Assembly (NCBI GenBank): GCA_963556695.1
Contig: CAUWAG010000013.1
Span: forward strand, 1,364,001 to 1,428,000
Direction: 5' to 3'
Length of the DNA stretch: 64,000 nt
From: Anthostomella pinea
Taxonomy: Eukaryota; Ascomycota; Sordariomycetes; Xylariales; Xylariaceae
In this document: piece after piece, positions 45,391-56,229 of the stretch
How positions within the stretch are numbered: the stretch's first letter is position 1
Layout: every line of letters starts with the position of its first letter
Notes under the pieces: generated by a model
What the model saw: only the letters and a program-made list of their open reading frames with translations
What the model was told of the DNA's origin: nothing
Databases searched by the model: none
Program-made: the position numbers and the translations under genes

Positions 45391-47811
45391 ATGCAGGACC
45401 TCTCCATCTCAGGTGGGATCCCCACTGGCCCTTCTGGCAACCAAAATCGATTCGGCCATGCCTCCAAGCCGTCCAACAGCGACACCGGCTTCTCCCATGG
45501 TGCCTTCGCTGGCAATTCGTTCACCGGCCCGTCCTCTGGGTTCGCTGACCGACGCCGCGGCAACATTCCTTCCATCAACACTCAGCCCATGAACCCGCAG
45601 ATCAACACTCAGGTCAACACCCACCAGATGGGCCAGCACGCACACCAGAACGGCGCCGACATCATGACCCCCGGCACCGCCTTTGATATGCAGTTCACGC
45701 CCCTGCTGCCTTCGCAGCTGCTCCTTGGCAGCCCCTTCCAGCCTGGAAGTCCGGGTGCCTTTGCCAGTCCTCAGTTCCAGAACTTGTCTGCTTTCCAGCA
45801 GCACAATGGCCAGCAGCAGCAGAATGGCATGGGCAGTCATATGCAACAAAACATGTCTTCTCAGGCTTATCAGTCCATCGTCTCGCCTTCCACTTATGGC
45901 GCGCCCCAGTTCTACCAGCCTCAATCCCCAACTGGCACGTATAACAACATGAACGGCCAGATGCAGATGCAGCCCCAGTCGCCGACCATGGGTTCTGGCA
46001 TGATCACGGGGACCAGCCGAACTGTCTATCTCGGCAATATTCCTCCTGACACCTCAGCCGAGGAGATCCTCGGCCATGTGAGAAGTGGCCAGATCGAGTC
46101 GGTTCGACTCCTCCCTGACAAGAACTGTGCTTTTATCTCTTTCCTCGACGCCAATGCTGCAACACACTTCCACTCGGATGCCATCTTGAAAAAGCTCTGC
46201 ATCAAGGGACAGGATATCAAGATTGGTTGGGGCAAGCCTTCTCAGGTTCCCACTTCGGTGGCCCTTGCTGTGCAGCAGTCTGGCGCATCCCGAAATGTCT
46301 ACCTCGGCAATCTGCCAGATGATATTGCCGATGAGGAGCTGCGCGAGGACTTGGGGAAATTCGGGCCAATTGACACCATCAAGCTCGTCCGGGAGAAGAA
46401 CATCGCTTTTGTTCACTTCCTCTCGGTTGCCAATGCCATGAAGGCGGTTCAGCAGTTGCCGCAGGAGCCCAAGTGGCAATCGCCTCGCCGTGTGTACTAC
46501 GGCAAGGACCGATGCGCCTACGTCTCCAAGACCCAGCAGCAGAATGCGGCTCAGTATCTGGGTATTGCTCCTGGGTATGCTCACATGTTGACTGGACAGG
46601 ATCGCGACGTGATTTCTAGCGCCCTGGCTCAGCAATCTGTGGCGGCGGCGGCGGTTGCTACCACAGCTGGTGGCATCAACAACCTCGGCAACCGGACCAT
46701 CTACTTGGGAAACATCCACCCAGAGACCACGATCGAGGAGATCTGCAACGTGGTACGAGGAGGTCTGCTTCACCACATTCGATATATTCCCGACAAGCAC
46801 ATTTGCTTCGTCACCTTCATTGACCCAACTGCGGCTGCCTCGTTCTACGCTTTGAGCAACTTGCAGGGCTTGATGATTCACAATCGTCGCTTGAAGATTG
46901 GTTGGGGAAAGCACTCTGGGGCTCTTCCACCAGCGATTGCTTTGGCTGTTAGTGGCGGTGCTTCTCGTAATGTCTACATCGGCAACCTGGATGAGACCTG
47001 GACCGAGGAGAGACTGCGACAGGACTTTTCCGAATTTGGTGAAATTGAGCTTGTCAACACGCTGCGCGAGAAGAGCTGTGCTTTTGTAAACTTCACAAAC
47101 ATTGCAAACGCCATCAAGGCCATTGAAGCGATTCGCAGCAAAGAGGAGTACAGGAAGTTCAAGGTGAACTTTGGCAAGGACCGATGCGGAAACCAGCCCC
47201 GACAACTTCAGCAGCAAGCCCAGTCGCCTCGTGGAGAGGGAGTGCCCTCGCCTCCCCCAGTCGGTAGTGGAAGCGGCAACTCTCCCACGAACCCGACCTC
47301 GCCACAATCTGCCAACAGCACCAACCTGTTCGCCAATGGCAACAACCCACTTAGCGTATACCTGAGTCAGGTATCCCAACAGGCTCATCAACAGCAGCAC
47401 CAACAACACCAGATGTTGGCTAACCAGCAAGCCGCGCTGTTCGGTACGGTTCAATCTCCCAACGATCTGACACTGGAGGTCCCACAGCAAGGCCACGTCT
47501 TAGGGCATGGTCAGTCAGCCAGCATCTCGAACGGGTATGCCATGAACGGGCCCGTCTCTGGTGCAACTACTATTGGTGGTCTTCTTGCTCCGGCGCGTGG
47601 ACAGCACAGCCGTGCAGTAAGCCTTCCTGCCTTCGCCCCTGGATTTGAGAATGGCGACAGCAACAGCTCCGTCAGCATGCTCGGGGGTATCAACGAAGGA
47701 GAGCGCAGAGGACACCAATATCAATCGAGCTTCGGCGGTATTGGCTCCGGTTTCGGCCTTGCCATTCAGGGCGGGCTCAACGGATGGGTAGAAGAGGAGG
47801 TGGCCAATTAA
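45391..47811 (+). CDS. Four-RRM RNA-binding protein, Nrd1/Mrn1 family
   Basis: Single-exon 806-aa protein. The S. pombe relative Nrd1 (negative regulator of differentiation) and S. cerevisiae Mrn1 bind mRNA and tune stress, cell-cycle and differentiation transcripts in the cytoplasm and in granules. Layout: a Gln/Asn/Met-rich, disordered N-terminus (~1-205), four RRMs starting with their RNP2 motifs at about residues 210 (RTVYLGNIPPD), 301 (RNVYLGNLPDD), 435 (RTIYLGNIHPE) and 526 (RNVYIGNLDET), each with an RNP1-like CAFISF, IAFVHF, ICFVTF or CAFVNF. RRMs 1 and 3 are followed by IGWGK. The C-terminus is Gln-, Ser- and Gly-rich. The start is the first ATG after the CT-rich leader. Strong coding bias leaves a 480-codon shadow frame on the minus strand. 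Confidence 0.9.
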   Translation: MQDLSISGGIPTGPSGNQNRFGHASKPSNSDTGFSHGAFAGNSFTGPSSGFADRRRGNIPSINTQPMNPQINTQVNTHQMGQHAHQNGADIMTPGTAFDMQFTPLLPSQLLLGSPFQPGSPGAFASPQFQNLSAFQQHNGQQQQNGMGSHMQQNMSSQAYQSIVSPSTYGAPQFYQPQSPTGTYNNMNGQMQMQPQSPTMGSGMITGTSRTVYLGNIPPDTSAEEILGHVRSGQIESVRLLPDKNCAFISFLDANAATHFHSDAILKKLCIKGQDIKIGWGKPSQVPTSVALAVQQSGASRNVYLGNLPDDIADEELREDLGKFGPIDTIKLVREKNIAFVHFLSVANAMKAVQQLPQEPKWQSPRRVYYGKDRCAYVSKTQQQNAAQYLGIAPGYAHMLTGQDRDVISSALAQQSVAAAAVATTAGGINNLGNRTIYLGNIHPETTIEEICNVVRGGLLHHIRYIPDKHICFVTFIDPTAAASFYALSNLQGLMIHNRRLKIGWGKHSGALPPAIALAVSGGASRNVYIGNLDETWTEERLRQDFSEFGEIELVNTLREKSCAFVNFTNIANAIKAIEAIRSKEEYRKFKVNFGKDRCGNQPRQLQQQAQSPRGEGVPSPPPVGSGSGNSPTNPTSPQSANSTNLFANGNNPLSVYLSQVSQQAHQQQHQQHQMLANQQAALFGTVQSPNDLTLEVPQQGHVLGHGQSASISNGYAMNGPVSGATTIGGLLAPARGQHSRAVSLPAFAPGFENGDSNSSVSMLGGINEGERRGHQYQSSFGGIGSGFGLAIQGGLNGWVEEEVAN

Positions 47812-49316
47812 GTGGCAATAGGGCTTGGAAGGTGGTGACCAGGCAAAGACTAATATGTTGTAATTGCTGCGTTGATTTACTCGGGAGTCGTTTCTGTGGC
47901 TCTGCTTATCATTTCCTGTACGATTTTCGCAAACCTGGCATGACTAGCCGGTCCCTCGATCTGCTGGAGGAGTAGGTCGACGCTCGACCGCTGACGCCGA
48001 GACAACGGGTTTCGGCTATTGTCAATTTGGATGGTCGACCATGAGCTAGGAGATGCTTGATAGCTGGATGTCCGAAATGAGGTCCCAAACGTGTTGGGAT
48101 GTAAAAGGGGTCAGGTCACAGGATATGGATCGCGCCTAGATTATCATCGGCAGCATCTTATCTTCGGGAGACATCAGTATCATCAGTATCATTAGCTCTG
48201 TCGTCGTCAGAGCGTACACCTGGCTTGACAGGTTAGGAGGATATAATACAGCAGAGATGAGAAAGAGAGCAGAGTAATGAGTGTGTCTTGACGACCGTGA
48301 TATGTTAGCCTGTTGATGTACTTCCTGATCATTCAGCTGGTATTCCGATGATCCTAAATGCCGCCGTTCTCATAATACGCCATGATGGTTGTCATCTTGA
48401 CAATACCTCTTAGCTGTCAGCGACACAACACGTCCATGAATAGAACACCCTGCTGCCCTGCATCAAGAGATATTCTAGCAGGAGTGCCACATGCCTGCTC
48501 CCAAACGCTCGGCTGCAGCAATACATGTATGTGCTAGATGAGTGACTTGTTTCCCCGCGCTCGCGTATTCTAAGAGTGTCGCTTGGCTTACGTGAATCGA
48601 GCAAGCGATCGACGGAGAGGAGAGGAGAGGGTAGGTAAGTAGTGATACGCCCACACATGTTTGCGAGTTTTGCGGATGTGCCGGAGAGCCAGGTTTCATT
48701 GGAACTCACCTTGTAAATGAGATGGCTTCCTGGAAATAGGGGATACCGTCTATGACCCTGATACGAATGAGTGTTGCTGGGCGTGGCCCAGTAAGAGCGG
48801 AACGGCACCCCCCTTTTTATCCTACTTTTGTTGTTGTTGTAGGTTTTCTTTTTTTTGCCGTGTAGCCAACTGCATTGACCGATCCCTTGATAAACAGTTG
48901 AGGAAGTATCTTACGTGAGTGCACCCTTGTCACCTAGGAGCTGGATGTTCCTCGATGGGCAGTTGCTTCGAAATATAATGGAATGACACCTATGATGGCT
49001 TCGACCTATTATTTCGGAATGTATTCATGCAGTTCAGCATCAACGACTATGAATGCGTGGTAATGTACATGAAGAGCATCGCAGACAACCGTCGTAGCCG
49101 ATGATGTATTATCATGCAGGCCGCCCCGTCCTTCATGCTCGAAGCCTTGATCTGCAGCGCCTAGTCGTCACCACACCTATATCTATAGTAGCTCGTGTGA
49201 ACCCAGAACGGCGGCGAATGGACTGCGGGGCGTGGTGTAAGCTCTGTCACTTGGCATTGGGCGCCAGGCACAACTGGCTGGCACTGACCGTCCCAAGGGC
49301 TCGATGATTATCTACA
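47812..49316. other. Convergent intergenic region
   Basis: About 1.5 kb holding the 3' flanks of the four-RRM gene and the histidine acid phosphatase. A short ATCATCAGT repeat occurs at about 48171-48195. An open frame at 48410-48808 on the minus strand has no protein features and is not called. Confidence 0.4.
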
Positions 49317-51013
49317 TCAATACCCAGCTGGCTCGGGCTTGTCCGGGAACGTGGGCGCTCGCACATCCGCGGCGCACTGCTGCTTCCAGTTCGTCGGGAC
49401 GAACTTGTCAACGATGGCCTTGAAAGCCTCCTACATCACATCTTGATTAGCGTTCCTCGTGACGTTCGCCAGGGCCCCTACTGATCTGTTAAAGAACGGG
49501 TGGAAGGGGGACATACCAATGTGCAGAAGCTCTCGTCCCCGTCCAAGTGCTTGCCTTGCGGTTTACATCCCGGCACCTTGACAACTTCGTCGTTATACCG
49601 TAAACGCACATAGTAGCCTTCAAGTTTTGCTTTCTCCTCTGCAGAAAGCTCCCCGGTGCGTTTACGACCGATGCCCGGTGGCGGGGTGCCCGGTTTAGCA
49701 CGCGCGGAATCCGCAGAGGTCCATGAGAACAGTGAGCTGAACCAACTGGGCTTGGCATTTGCACCGCTGGCCGTGCAACTTTTCGTAGGCGGGATCGCTG
49801 CCTGCGAATTGCCGGGCGGCCCAGGCGGTGACCCGGCCTCTGCTTTCCGGAACATTTCTATAGCGATATGACTTGTATACGGCGGCCACTTGTCTCCCTC
49901 GAAAGCACCCATACTAGCTAGCACCGCCGCGAGGGTAGTATCGTGACATCCGCTCAGTCCGAATCGGATGGGGGTGGCGCCTTTGCCGTCTTGTAGATGC
50001 TTGTCGTCCAGAGCCCTCGCAATCTCGTACTCGCCATCGGCGGTCGACTGCTCGGCGCTGCCTACCATCCTGCTGACAACATCACCCATCAGGCCTCCGA
50101 TACCAAGTACTCGGTACTCCTGACTCTCTTCATAGCCCGAAAACCACTCTTCTACCCCAATCTTCTCGATGATGTCCCGACCCTTCTTGTCGTAAAACTC
50201 CTTCGGAAGGCGTGTCTCCGGGCCATGTGCAAGGGTCGAGTTGATCGTATCCATGATTCCGCTCAGTCGTGGTCTTGAATCTACGGCTACTTGTGGAGAG
50301 TCCTCGGGCATCCATTTCGACCAGAGCTTATTTAGATAGGCCATATCGTCGGTTGTGTTCCAGCGCTCAGCAGTGCGCTGAGCAAAGGCGCGCGATAGAG
50401 CCGCAAACCGCCTGCAGTTGCTGTCATTCGGGAATAATGTCTCGTCGGCGGGAGCTCTTGTGAGGATGGCTGGAGGAGGAAACGCCGGAGCGCGCTTGTG
50501 TGTCGGGTAGAGTCCCCAGAAGGTCTCCTGAAGGGATTCGAGCGCACGGGGTATTGGTGTAGCGCGCAAGTACATGGAGTCGGCGTCCTTGAGGACAGGG
50601 GGTAGAAAGTGCAGCTGATTGACGTAGAGATGCCGTAGGCGTCTACCCAGATCGAAGGTCGTCTGTCGTCCGCGGTCGGTCAACATGCCCATATCGCAGA
50701 TGGCGTCGAGCTCGCCTGCCGGGCCGGCGGCTAGTACGGGCTCATCGTTTGGGCCGAAGCTCTCCAGCCGCCGTCTCCATTCCATGGTGGTGAACTGGCC
50801 CGTCGTGCGGTCGAGGACGGCGGATTTCAGCTGGCGGACGGCGTTGCAGTAAGGCCAGAAGGCGGGAAGGCCGGCATTCTGGAAGCGTGCCGAGACGGGT
50901 GAGCGCTCGCCGTGTCGCAAAAGTATCTGCACGAGCTGGAGCTCGAGCTTAGCCGGAAACAAGGTCTTGAGCTCGTCTTGGGTGTAGGGAGAGCGGGGGG
51001 TGAGTGAGGTCAT
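49317..51013 (-). CDS. Histidine acid phosphatase, intracellular type
   Basis: Histidine phosphatase superfamily, clade 2. Two exons: 51013-49517 and 49430-49317 (536 aa); the 86-nt intron has GTATGT, a GCTAATC branch site and TAG, and it splits the C-terminal FCTL|EAFKA segment that binds the conserved last helix. The nucleophile motif is RHGERSP with H34, and the proton donor is HD in GCHDTTLAAVL (H357, D358). There is no signal peptide before the catalytic motif, so unlike secreted phytases this should act inside the cell, and the closest described type is the lysophosphatidic acid phosphatase/ACP6-like group; the substrate is not decided by sequence. A Ser/Ala/Lys-rich insert with SLFSWTS at about 415-445 looks like a disordered loop. 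Transcribed divergently from the PPR gene with 487 bp between starts. Confidence 0.88.
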
Positions 51014-51500
51014 CGTGAAATGCGTTGCTCTAATCGACGGAGAGATCAGAGCTGGTCAATCGAGGTGGAGGACCGAACTGGATATGTCCAATTGGAGGAC
51101 AACGAGAAGCGAATCTGCAAGGAATGGTCCTGCCGGTAGATAGGATCTCGTATCCTACTAGCAGCCTACTAGATACCTGGGTAATTCGCCTGCATACATA
51201 CCCCAGAGCTTGTAGGATTGGAAGCGGAAGACGACTGCAGGTGAGGTCGGATCTGAGGTCGGACAGCGCCACTGAAGCTTCGGTTCGGTTGGATACACGG
51301 CGTTAACGGGGGTAGCTCTGGATGGCCCGAGCTCCAATCGGCACCGGAAGGCCGTCTCGACCGCTGCCGCCCGTGTCAAAAGCTCAAGACCGGGACCATC
51401 AAATCTCCAACCTCCGACAAGACGGAATCAATTGGGCCACAGCCAGGGTGGCGCGATAGAACACCGCGACTTCGATACGGACACGATCCCTCCCGATGTT
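51014..51500. promoter_or_regulatory. Shared divergent promoter, phosphatase/PPR gene
   Basis: A 487-bp interval between two divergent start codons. No TATA box is convincing. The upstream in-frame ATG at 51432 would lengthen the PPR protein by 23 residues that are acidic and not presequence-like, so most of the interval is likely promoter and leader. Confidence 0.5.
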
Positions 51501-54194
51501 ATGAAGGGCTCAAGGTCTGTTTGCCTGCTATGTCGACACCAGCTTGCGACAGCAGGTAAACTGCGCGCGACGCAATGGCAGGCCCAGGCAGCCCTCTTCT
51601 CGACCACCACCCCGAGGGCCGATGACACCGCCGAACCAGCAGCCGGCCAGTCAGCCTCCAATATATTTCGCCGGGTATCCATCGAGCATTCCCCACGCGA
51701 GCCCAGAGTCAAGCTATCACAAGCCAAACCGAGGAAACCCCCCGAGAAGCCATCCGCGCGGGTCGATGCCCTCTTCCAGCAGATCATCCAGGAGCAACAT
51801 GAACAGCATGGGCAACATGGGCATCATGAGCAGCTAAAGCAAAGGCAAGGCCATGGAGGGCAACCCGAAGCTCCTGCGAACGGCAGTACCAACGTTGACC
51901 TGGAATTGGTCCAAGCCATCGGAAAGCTCCAGGCCATGGTCGAGAGTGATGCACCCGTAGCAGATGCCTTTGCATATCTCAAAGCCGAGATATATCCTAC
52001 CGTTCAGATCCCGAATATCAACATTCCGCAGGTGTATTTTAGGGTCGTGTCTGATCTGTTAGACAAGGTTTTCGAAGCCAAGAAAGCCGACATGCACACG
52101 GATGGCCTTCCGACTGCGGCTGACATCTTCCGCGTCTATGTCGACATTGGCGAGTTGAAGCCTCGGCGATGGGCCAACCTGGTGGGCAAGCTGGTAGAAA
52201 TTGTGGCATGCGCCCAATACCCACCCGAGCTGGATCTGGGGAAAAGGGAAGCTATGAGGCAGGCAATGCTCGTAGACCTCGTCGAGTCATGGAAAGTCCT
52301 GTCCCTGCCAAAGATTGCTTTAACGCCAACCAATGGCGACAAGATCACTGATGGGTTCTGGTTTCCCAGGCCTGACAAATTCTCTCTTCTAAAGTTCTCC
52401 AAGAAGGGCAACTTTCCTGTGGCCTTCAGCACCGTTTTCCCGCAATACCATCCGACCGAGTTAGGCGCTCCTGTCGCAGTTCTGGCCGTGGCTACTTATG
52501 CCCTGCTGCTCGACGGTCAGCCGAGTTCTGTGAACGCTAGACGGAGTGCAGCGCGCTTCATGTCGAAAGTGGCCTACATGATCACCCTTGTACAGTATCG
52601 GGATCAGACTCTCCGGAAAGATGTAGCGCACTGGTTCAAACCTCTGGAGGAATACGTCATGACGCAATGGCCCATCATCAAGGATCATCTGAAGGCTCAA
52701 GTCGAGTCGATGGACAGATCGACCAGGACCGCACAGCAACCTAGCGGATCATCGTCAGCAACCCATGTTCCAAGCACGATACCTGCAGCCTCTATAGGCC
52801 GCCGCCTCGCCCAGGCTTACGGGACTCGTAATGATCTCGAGGTGGACAGACTTTGGCAGGAGTTTGTGGGGTCCGAGAAGGATATATCAGCGGAGAGGGC
52901 GGCAGAGCTTCGACAGCACCCTGATCTCATTGATTCTTTCATCAACACGCGCATGGCGCTCAACCGTCCCCATAAAGCGATAGCCGCATGGGGCGTATTG
53001 AGCAAGATTGGACTGAAGCCAACTTTGAGAACCTGGAACGTGATGCTTGATGGGTGTAAGAAGGCAGGAAATGCGAATTTCATCAAGAACATATGGGCGA
53101 AACTCGCTGCATCGGGTACAGAACTCGACACCGCAGTTTGGACGACGCGCGTATCCGGGCTGATCGAGTGTGGCGATCTTGAGGCTGGAATTATGGCACT
53201 AGAGGAAATGACCAACTTATGGAAAGCCGCGTCGAAGGATAAAAAGTTGACCGCTGTCAAACCTTCTATAGAGCCCGTCAATGCCGCTCTCGCGGGGCTC
53301 ATTCGCCAGAAGCAGGAGGCTGCCGCCGAGAAACTTCTGGCCTGGGCCAGCCGACATGGCATCGAGCCTGACATCTTTACCTTCAACACTCTACTACGAC
53401 CTCTGATCCGCGACGGCAACCGCGACGGAGACGTCCATAGACTTTTCAGCACTATGCAAACCTTCGGCGTGCGCGCAGATGCCGCGACTTTCACCGTCGT
53501 GCTCGACGCTGCGTACTCGAAGATCGACCCCCAAGATTCGGCGGCGCAGACCAAGGTTGTTCAAGACGTCCTTGCGTCGATGAAGGCCGCCGGGCTGGAG
53601 AGCAACCTCCAGACTTACGGCAAGATGATCTACCTGCTCCTGCGTTCCAACGCCAGGCAGGCTGTCGAACTGGTCGTGAACCAGCTGTGGGCCGAGGGTC
53701 ACGAGTTCTCGCCGCACATCTACACGATGCTGGTGGAGGACTACTTCGCGCGCCGCCCCCCGAACCTCAAGGCCGTCGACGACCTCGTGGAGCGCCGCCG
53801 CCTGCTCGACTACGACGACATGGACCGCGTCTTCTACGACCGCGTCATCAAGGGCTACGCGCTCGTCGGCCGCACCGACACCGCCCTCGAGATGTACTAC
53901 CGCCTCAGCGACGGCGTGCGCGTCAACCTCGGCACGCAGGCGGATCTTGTCAACAAGCTCATCGAGCAGGGCAGGCTTGAGGACGCGCGGGCGCTGGTCA
54001 ATAGGACGAAGCGCCGCTTCGAGGCGGAAAACCCGGGTGCGACTGAGGAGCACCGCTTCTGGTCGCATCACTTCTGGCACCAGGCTGCTCGGTACGGGCT
54101 GATTGAGAGGAGCGCACCGGCTGGTGCGACGGGGGCTGCTTCGGCATCTGGTATAGATGTGTCGTCAGAGGAGGATACCTCTTCCTTTACTTGA
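51501..54194 (+). CDS. Mitochondrial pentatricopeptide repeat protein
   Basis: Single-exon protein, 897 aa from the ATG at 51501. That start gives a basic presequence (MKGSRSVCLLCRHQ...RATQWQAQAALFSTT) typical of mitochondrial import; the ATG 69 nt earlier adds acidic residues. The middle has a His/Gln-rich stretch (about residues 97-120). The C-terminal half carries degenerate PPR helical pairs: PTLRTWNVMLDGCKKAG (~510), ELDTAVWTTRVSGLIECGD (~545), PDIFTFNTLLRPLIRDG (~622), DAATFTVVLDAAYSK (~660), SNLQTYGKMIYLLLRS (~702) and HIYTMLVEDYF (~742). PPR proteins bind organellar transcripts for processing, stability or translation. Which fungal PPR this is (Ccm1-, Cya5- or CIA84-like) cannot be settled from sequence alone. 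Confidence 0.85.
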   Translation: MKGSRSVCLLCRHQLATAGKLRATQWQAQAALFSTTTPRADDTAEPAAGQSASNIFRRVSIEHSPREPRVKLSQAKPRKPPEKPSARVDALFQQIIQEQHEQHGQHGHHEQLKQRQGHGGQPEAPANGSTNVDLELVQAIGKLQAMVESDAPVADAFAYLKAEIYPTVQIPNINIPQVYFRVVSDLLDKVFEAKKADMHTDGLPTAADIFRVYVDIGELKPRRWANLVGKLVEIVACAQYPPELDLGKREAMRQAMLVDLVESWKVLSLPKIALTPTNGDKITDGFWFPRPDKFSLLKFSKKGNFPVAFSTVFPQYHPTELGAPVAVLAVATYALLLDGQPSSVNARRSAARFMSKVAYMITLVQYRDQTLRKDVAHWFKPLEEYVMTQWPIIKDHLKAQVESMDRSTRTAQQPSGSSSATHVPSTIPAASIGRRLAQAYGTRNDLEVDRLWQEFVGSEKDISAERAAELRQHPDLIDSFINTRMALNRPHKAIAAWGVLSKIGLKPTLRTWNVMLDGCKKAGNANFIKNIWAKLAASGTELDTAVWTTRVSGLIECGDLEAGIMALEEMTNLWKAASKDKKLTAVKPSIEPVNAALAGLIRQKQEAAAEKLLAWASRHGIEPDIFTFNTLLRPLIRDGNRDGDVHRLFSTMQTFGVRADAATFTVVLDAAYSKIDPQDSAAQTKVVQDVLASMKAAGLESNLQTYGKMIYLLLRSNARQAVELVVNQLWAEGHEFSPHIYTMLVEDYFARRPPNLKAVDDLVERRRLLDYDDMDRVFYDRVIKGYALVGRTDTALEMYYRLSDGVRVNLGTQADLVNKLIEQGRLEDARALVNRTKRRFEAENPGATEEHRFWSHHFWHQAARYGLIERSAPAGATGAASASGIDVSSEEDTSSFT

Positions 54195-54473
54195 AAGCTC
54201 GGGTATCATATCATGTGCAGATAAATGTGTAGGTAGCTTATATGTACAGGACAAATCCAACATGTAAATTGATCGATCATCGATGTATACAATAGGTCTG
54301 ATCACAGAACCAAGCCCGCGTAAAGTATCAATGGAAACCAAGCCGAGGCTTCCTTTCTTTCCTGAAGTGACAACGCCCAGACCCTCCAACGCCCGCGCCC
54401 GCGCCCCCCTTTCCCTTATACGCCTGAACAACATCGTGAAACATGAACATGAACAGCATTGCCGCAACCCTCG

Positions 54474-55872
54474 TCACGACTCATCCATCTGCTCCCTCAC
54501 AGGCGACAACCCTCCCGCCAGCTCAGCAGCAACGGCGTCACCATTTCCATTCTCATTCTCATTGACTTGATTATGACCATTACCGCCACCGCCACCACTC
54601 CCCCCTAAAATAGCTACCACCCTCTCCAGCCCCTCCACCTCGCCGCGGGCCAGGTTCCGCCCCTCGCCCTGCCACTCCCCGTCGCGGACCTCGCCATCGC
54701 GGCCCAGCTCCAGGCCCTGCACCGTCTCGAGGTGGCGGCGCGTCGCGCCCTCGACGTACTCCAGACGCTCCCTGCGCCAGCTCTTGCGCTGCTGCACGCC
54801 ATCAGACATGCTGCTGTCGCCGTCGGCGTCCACCACAGAAGAGGAGGCTTTTTTCAGGTCCGGCGTCATATTCGAGAGGGACGTCGACAGCGCGCGCAGT
54901 GCCTGCATCTGCGAGAGCGTGAACGCCGTCGTGGTGCCGAGCGGGGCGTCGGCGCCGCCGCCTGTGAGAGTGTCGCCCTTTTGGTGGAGGAAGGCGAAGG
55001 GACTGCTGCTGCTGGTGGTGTCTTCTTTCTCTGTTTTCGTCGCGCTGCCCTGTTTTGGTACAAGCGATTCCGTGGTATTGTGGTGGTGGTGCGGCGACAC
55101 GGACTCGGTCTTGACGGTGCCGGCGGACCCGGGGGCGCCGACGAGGCTGTGTAGTTTTTCGAGCATGTGCTCGTTTTGTGTGTGTTCGCGCGTCAGCAGC
55201 GTGTTGAGGCGCATGCTCTCGCGCAGCTTGCGGCGGAGGTGGTTGATGGAGTCGAGGCTGGGCGCGTCATTCTTGGTGGTGTCGTTGGCGTTGCTGCTGC
55301 TGCCTCCTCCTCCTCCTCCTCCTCCTCCTCCGGCAGAAGGCGAGGCCAAGGAGGAAGAAAAGTCCAGGCCCTCGTAGTGCGACAGGCGCATCCAACCGCG
55401 CACGGCGGGCGGGCGCACCGTCAGGATGTTGCGCAGCACGTAGATCTCGAACTTGTCGAAGTTGCGGTCGATGCTGGCGCACAGCAGGGTCTCGAGCTGG
55501 TGCGTGCCGGCCTCGATCTCCATCTTGGTGCGCTCCTCGAAGGCCTGCTTCTCCTCCTGCGCAGCTGCTGCGGCGACGGCGGCGGCATCTTGGGAGTTGT
55601 GCTTGGGATTCCTGGAGGAGAGCTTGAAGCCGAGGTTCTTGGGGGGCTGGGCGAGGAGGTGGGACTCGATGCTGTTGAGGGCTCGCGTGGCTTGGAAGTT
55701 CGCGGCGTTGATTATGTCGTCGATGATGCTCTAGGGTTGGGGCGCCTGGGGTTAGTCGGGGGTTTTGTTGTCAAGTCAATGCGCCATTGCACGAGATGGG
55801 GGTACTGACAACTGGAGCATACCCGAGGTGCTCGGTCAGCAGCTCGGTGTCTGAGTATTCGGTCGCTGTCAT
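54474..55872 (-). CDS. MIS12: Kinetochore protein MIS12/MTW1
   Basis: Subunit of the MIND/Mis12 complex that links CENP-C-bound centromeric chromatin to the Ndc80 complex. Two exons: 55872-55810 and 55730-54474 (439 aa), with a 79-nt intron (GTCAGT...CCCTAG) that joins LLTEHLGYAPV to SIIDDIINAANF, the family hallmark head-group helix. Next come SHLLAQPPKNLGF, an Ala-rich coil, and the helix GTHQLETLLCASIDRNFDKFEIYVLRNILTV (~95-125). A run of about ten glycines encoded by a GGA repeat follows at ~160, then a Ser/Asn linker and further coiled-coil. The protein is longer than typical Mis12 because of these low-complexity linkers. A second coil (RRERLEYVEGATRRHLETVQGLEL) is near ~345. Confidence 0.9.
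55306..55331. repeat. Coding trinucleotide microsatellite (CCT)n / poly-Gly
   Basis: A run of CCT triplets on the plus strand gives consecutive GGA glycine codons in the MIS12 linker. Such repeats change length by slippage in steps of one codon without breaking the frame. Confidence 0.9.
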
Positions 55873-56229
55873 GGTGCATGGTATCTCGTCGTTGACGCCG
55901 TCGGACGAGGGTAGTTCGGCTGCATCGAAAACGCGTCGCGACTTTTTAATGGAGTTGAAAGTCAATATTTGGTTACATCCGATGTTGGGTTTGGAGGGGT
56001 GACGCCCAGGTCCACAATTTAATTGTTAGCCATCAACTACTACATAGGAGTAAATCTAACCCCTATCAGACCGTCAAACCGATCAAAAACCTTTGTTGCT
56101 TGCACGATTTCTTCACTAGAACGAAAACACAGAGAGTATTTGCTGTGTAAGCCTTAGGAAATGACATTCCTTTTAGGAGGTGGTATTGTGCCACATTCAT
56201 GGGGAATACCTCAACCATCAATCGACAGT
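55873..56229. other. Short intergenic region
   Basis: About 360 bp upstream of MIS12 and downstream of the RidA-family gene. AT-rich in parts; no feature seen beyond the presumed MIS12 promoter. Confidence 0.4.

Noticed and set aside
46054..47496. 480-codon open frame on the minus strand opposite the four-RRM gene
   Set aside because: It mirrors the strongly biased codon use of the RRM gene, has no recognisable domain and no promoter context. The RRM protein on the other strand is certain.
48410..48808. 132-codon minus-strand open frame between two genes
   Set aside because: No protein features, no splice partner, within the 3' flanks of convergent genes.
53394..54080. 228-codon minus-strand open frame opposite the PPR gene
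   Set aside because: Val/Glu/Leu-rich shadow caused by GC-biased codons; the PPR repeats on the plus strand explain the region.
54732..55808. Plus-strand open frames of 140, 197 and 213 codons opposite MIS12
   Set aside because: Shadows of the MIS12 coding sequence, including translations of the CCT repeat.
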